Below are positions 60,456 to 64,000 of a stretch of 64,000 bases of DNA, in pieces (within the stretch, counting starts at the first letter, position 1; each line of letters starts with the position of its first letter). The stretch comes from Dipteris shenzhenensis. Lineage: Eukaryota > Polypodiophyta > Polypodiopsida > Gleicheniales. Under the pieces are notes generated by a model. The model was not told where the DNA came from. It was given only the letters and a program-made list of their open reading frames with translations, and made no database searches. Made by a program: the position numbers and the translations under genes. The stretch is taken from assembly GCA_047967505.1 (NCBI GenBank), contig CM106539.1. One strand, written 5' to 3'.

Positions 60456-60506
60456 CCTGTGTCTGATTTGGTTCTCACTTCTACCTCATTGTTTTGCTAT
60501 CTTTAG

Positions 60507-62505
60507 CCCTGTGGAATTCTTCCTTGATGATGAGACATGTTTTTGCTTTGGAACAGCTGGCTCCCAGGCCCCACCTTTCAAGAGGAAGCTAGACTTTTCT
60601 GCTGCTATTATTAGACCACAGCAATCACCAGGTGAGTCATGAGAGGTCATGAAGGAATTATCTGGTGATATCCAATGCATTCACTGATTGCATATGTCAG
60701 CATATAGAATTCATAGTATATAAGTTTTTGAACAGGGAAAAAGAAGAGACTGGAGCAGAGTGCTGATTCTTCCATCACAAAACAAATGGAACCAGAAAGG
60801 ACAAGTCTCCAGATTTGCTCCTATTTGAGTTTCTTCACAAATGCAAGGCTCAGAGTAACTTCCATATATACCACAGTATTTTCAACATGGAGTTCACAAT
60901 GAGCTCTGTACTGGAGCATCACAAAGATTTTCTTTCAGACGATTGGGATACTTTCAAAGAACTGACAGAGGCAGGAAGAATTGTGGAAGGAGAAAAGGTT
61001 TTTGTGCATATAAATCATATTGTCTCCATTGACAGGTTGAGGTACCATGTGAACAGAAGATTTGATAGCCTGCCTGATCAATATAAATTCAACTGTAACT
61101 TGCACACCAGAAAGTGCAGAGTGCTTGAGGAAACCATGGCATTCCTTATGTACATTGTCTTCAGTCAGGAGTCTTTGGATGAATAAGGGCAGGAGATTGA
61201 AGAAGAAGACACATCTGAAGTAGAGGAAAAGGAGGATGTTTCTTTGGTCACAGAAATGGCAGAGCAAGAAGAAGATATCAACCTTCAGGATGAGGGGCTG
61301 CAAGTGGCTACTCTTGACCTTGTTCAACTGAGGACAAAAACTCTGAGGGGAGCAGAGCCAGTTGAAGATTTTGATGTTCAAAGCAGCAACTATGTAGTGC
61401 CCATGCTTCCAGGTGTCTTGATTGGTGGAAAAGATTATGTTTTCCTCCATGATATAGAGTGTATGTTCAATTTGAGGGAGGACTATGCCATTTTCCTTAT
61501 TGCCTAGGCTTCAAGGCTTGACAAGGAGGTTGGCATAGAGGATGACCATTCACTATTGGCTTTGGAAACAATTTTTGATCCTGTAGAGGCCCTTACATTT
61601 TGTTTCAAAGAGGCTGAAAAGTTCCAAGAGCCAGATGAAGCTGCCTTCCAGCTCACACAGGAAGCTATGAATCTCTCAGCACTATACACAGAAAAGCCTA
61701 AAGAAGAGGCTGGACAAGAGGGGAAAGGGATAAACCTTTGGAAATAAAGAAGAGGCTGGACAAGAGGGGAGAGGGATAAACCTTTGGAAAGATGAACTGC
61801 TTGTTGCTGATGAAAATGAGAAGGTACTTCAAATCAAATACTTTGACTTCTGCTTAACTTTGTTTTTGTAGGTTGTGTATTGTCTCACTCCAATCTTTTG
61901 ATATGTGGCAGCTACAAATTGAGGATGACACATTCCTCTAGAGATCAAGTGGAAGCAGGCCGGTTGGGTTTCGCAAAATGTCAGGCCTAGCTCATTATAT
62001 TCATGATCTAGGCAGTGCCAAGATCTTGATTTACCATAGGCAGTTGAGCAACAATGGAGAAGCCATTGTTTACTTCTTAAAATGTTTGTCCAGGGCTTTA
62101 GGTGGACATGTTCTTTCATGGCAAAAGGAAAAGATCATTTTGATAGAGAGGTTTTCTGCCATAGATATATTTGGAGATTATGTGAATAAGCAGGCCTCTA
62201 GGGCCGCTTACTTTTTGTCTTACACTTCTTATGCATTAGCATGTGGTGTTAAGGAGCCCAAATGTCTAGAGGGCTATGGAAAACACCAGCTCATAAGGTT
62301 TCGAGAGCCACCCATGATTGCATCAGGCCACACAGTCCAAGAAGAGGAACAGGTGGAGACAGCTGAAGAAAAGGATACCCCTCCCAGACAAGCAACAGAG
62401 GCAAGCATTGATAAACAGACAGTTGACATCAAGCTAATAAAGAAGAAAAAGACTCCAATCAAGATCAAAAAGAGAGTTCCGATCGGCAGGCCCTGGGAAA
62501 AATAG
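60507..62505 (+). pseudogene. Gene C: unknown charged protein, at least three exons, with stop codons
   Basis: Exons 60507-60631, 60736-61823 and 61912-62505 have standard GT-AG borders and fitting phases once two indels are allowed; the 5' end is not identified. No family is recognised. It has a basic start (PPFKRKLDFS), a middle segment with FLSDDWDTFKEL and KVFVHINHIVSIDRLRYHV, a Glu-rich linker, MLPGVLIGGKDYVFLHDIE, then a C-terminal domain (SGLAHYIHDLGSAKILIYHR, VYFLKCLSRALGGHVLSW) and a lysine-rich tail (KKKKTPIKIKKRVPIG) that looks like a nuclear signal. In-frame TAA at 61184, TAG at 61505 and TAG at about 61942 all fit Gln. An A lost near 60800 and a 46-bp duplication at 61700 break the frame. 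It is divergent from gene B across the foldback region. Confidence 0.65.
61700..61791. repeat. 46-bp tandem duplication inside gene C
   Basis: AAAGAAGAGGCTGGACAAGA recurs 46 bp later with one internal difference. Using one copy only, the frame continues to LWKDELLVADENEK and the donor at 61823. Confidence 0.92.
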
Positions 62506-62829
62506 GATTTAGTCATCAAATATAGCACAAACATTATATTAAAGTTGAACTAATTTGTACAAAGTCTTTGATATCTGGTATGATCTTGTATAAATGAACA
62601 ATAAGTTGAAGATGAAATGATTTGTACATTTAGATAGAGTGGTGTCGTTAAATATTAAACAAACAATATATTGAAATTGTGAACAAATTGTATTACGTTT
62701 AGATCATATGTTTCACAAAAGAAATACTTTTGATGCATAACACCAAGAGTCACTTGTTCCACAAAAAAAAATTCTATTGAATGAGTTTGAAAACATGTGG
62801 ACATAACACCAATAAGTTACAAATGAGTC
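62506..62829. other. Convergent 3' flanks of genes C and D
   Basis: AT-rich DNA with no gene. AATAAG/AATATA-type signals on both strands could serve polyadenylation. Confidence 0.5.
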
Positions 62830-64000
62830 CTATTCATGTTTACTTGTCCATTTATGGTTTCTAAATATCTTCGATTCCGTCCATTGTCTATGTCTCTCTG
62901 CTGCAATTGAATTGTCTAGAGCTTGTCTTCGTCTTTGCTTTTGGGCTAGAAGAAAAGCAAGCTTGATTTTGGAGCTAGCAACTTTTCTTTTAGCATGCAT
63001 CCTCTGTAGTATGCCTCGGTAAAACCGTTGGAAGACTTCCTTCAGACTATTTGCCTTCTGACTCCCTCCATAGTGTTGTGTGTGTCTGAAAAATGCATTA
63101 CGTGCCATGTAGTGAGATTCTCCATGCCTTGGGTAGACCAAATTGCTGGGCATCCATACTTTTTGACAAAATAGGGAAGGTGGTTGTATATGATATGCTG
63201 TAAGACATAAGAATGCATAGTAAGTAATAAAAAAAAGAGGATCACACTTAAGTAAAAGAAAAAGACAGAACCTTACCATGTAGTGAGTTATATTGCAAGC
63301 TGTCCACGCGTCTTTCATTGACTTCCCAAAATGTTTAATTGCCTCCTCAAAGTTCTTGTAATCACTCTTTGTCCATGTTACTTTGTCACAGAACATGAAG
63401 AGTTGATCAAGAGACCTCCACACCTCTGCCTTCCTATTTCGTGCTTCCCCATCTGCCTCATGATCTTTCACAGCATTATGGACTTGCTTCCACAATCCAT
63501 AATTAATCTTTGAAACTGTTCTACCTTGCCTTACTTGCTTACTGTGTTTGGGTCGAGACAAGAATCTTCTTGCCTTAACACCACCAATAGAGGGCTTGAT
63601 TGTTACCTCCTTGCCATTGGTAGACTTTTTAAAATCCTTTGTGATTTGAACATCTCCTCCATGCAGACCTATATCGGATAACACTTTTTCCAATGCTTGA
63701 AGAGCATCCTTTCTATTTTTTTCGGGATGGAGTTTCCAAGCAAATCCAATATATAAAAATACCAATTTCTCAATAATTCGACATAGACCATGCAATGTGC
63801 AGATGTGAACATTACATAGTGGAATGTCTAGAATGGCCTTGAAGTCAGGGTCAACTTTATCTCTATTAGGTGCTCTCTTCCACCATTTTGAATCCATTAC
63901 TTGAGCTGATTCTTTGCAGTAAAGACAAGGAGACTTTGAGTTGCCTCCTTTACTAATGTTATACATGCACTTAAGTGTTTTAAGATCCCCGGCCATGTGC
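62830..64000 (-). CDS. Gene D: transposase-like protein, 3' part (5' end beyond right edge)
   Basis: Two exons, 64000-63277 and 63197-62830, with a 79-bp GT-AG intron; the upstream end is outside the window, so MAGDLK is probably internal. Features: GDLKTL followed by SPCLYCKES (a Cys pair), HICTLHGLCRIIEKLV, HPEKNRKDALQALEKVLSDI, KPSIGGVKARRFLSRP, THYM at the splice, and GCPAIWSTQGME followed after a one-base deletion by SHYMARNAFFRHTQHYGG. The tail is rich in Arg/Gln/Lys. An acidic residue before a Cys pair and a late Glu beside aromatic and His residues suggest an RNase H-fold (DDE) transposase, perhaps of the KDZ type whose relatives often carry Ulp1 proteases. I could not confirm the family. 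A host gene of unknown function is the alternative. The only break seen is the deletion near 63117. Confidence 0.6.
   Translation of the reverse strand, partial: HMAGDLKTLKCMYNISKGGNSKSPCLYCKESAQVMDSKWWKRAPNRDKVDPDFKAILDIPLCNVHICTLHGLCRIIEKLVFLYIGFAWKLHPEKNRKDALQALEKVLSDIGLHGGDVQITKDFKKSTNGKEVTIKPSIGGVKARRFLSRPKHSKQVRQGRTVSKINYGLWKQVHNAVKDHEADGEARNRKAEVWRSLDQLFMFCDKVTWTKSDYKNFEEAIKHFGKSMKDAWTACNITHYMVRFCLFLLLKCDPLFFITYYAFLCLTAYHIQPPSLFCQKVWMPSNLVYPRHGESHYMARNAFFRHTQHYGGSQKANSLKEVFQRFYRGILQRMHAKRKVASSKIKLAFLLAQKQRRRQALDNSIAAERHRQWTESKIFRNHKWTSKHE

Larger units (their letters stand above)
59454..60506. other. Intergenic region upstream of gene C
   Basis: Holds foldback copies 3 and 4 in repeated units of about 206 bp that share phrases such as TTCACTCAGCTCCA and ATACTGTCCA. 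The promoter and first exon of gene C should lie here but were not identified. 59620-59700 contains an inverted CACACGTGTG pair. Confidence 0.55.

Noticed and set aside
1-64000. Nuclear code with TAG/TAA meaning Gln
   Set aside because: The importin and PPR genes have no in-frame TAG/TAA and end at TAA or TAG at the expected place; a Trp-to-stop and CGA-to-TGA changes in elements fit mutation. Kept only as a remote alternative for genes B and C.

Overview
This is nuclear DNA of a land plant with a repeat-rich genome. The two pentatricopeptide (PPR) genes have iterated, nearly identical 101-residue P-L-S triplets, importin beta has a plant-type sequence, and most of the remaining DNA is decayed retroelements, DNA transposons and microsatellites. 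The long, self-similar PPR genes fit a fern or lycophyte, but the species cannot be fixed from sequence alone.

Layout. 1-2069 (-): 5' part of a PPR gene that runs off the left edge. 3.2-5.9 kb: Ty3/Gypsy remnants (an RT fragment on -, a gag with zinc knuckles on +). 10.8-14.3 kb (+): importin subunit beta, two coding exons, apparently intact. 15.6-16.5 kb (-): Copia remnant. 22.0-23.4 kb (+): PIF/Harbinger transposase pseudogene split by a 488-bp TIR element. 23.9-28.5 kb (-): a longer Copia element with a partial tandem duplication. 28.5-36.4 kb: low-complexity and microsatellite DNA with a 2-kb-spaced inverted repeat. 36.5-39.1 kb (+): Ty3/Gypsy pol remnant. 41.7-44.0 kb (+): an intact PPR gene with a truncated E-type C terminus. 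45.9-52.5 kb (-): an L1-like LINE.

52.8-64 kb is the most interesting part. Four genes of an unrecognised unit are arranged A> <B C> <D. Gene B encodes a histone H3-like protein (tail MARTKSTARK, recognisable histone fold) continuous with a C48/Ulp1-type cysteine peptidase across six exons with matching splice phases. Gene C is a lysine- and glutamate-rich protein of unknown family, transcribed divergently from B. Gene D has features of an RNase H-fold transposase and continues past the right edge. Gene A is a short basic protein. The B-C intergenic region carries four copies of a 71-72 bp foldback sequence and has been entered by a complete, very young 2.87-kb non-autonomous LTR retrotransposon (two 325-bp LTRs with one difference, 5-bp target duplication, PBS and PPT).

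Genes B and C are interrupted almost only by TAG/TAA codons where glutamine would fit, including three in a row. The same pattern occurs in the Copia, LINE, Harbinger and Ty3 remnants, while the PPR and importin genes have none. The simplest reading is C-to-T decay at methylated CAG/CAA in silenced elements. My inference is that the 52.8-64 kb region is a degraded large mobile element that carried its own H3 mimic and a SUMO-protease-like enzyme. Its ends are not visible here.
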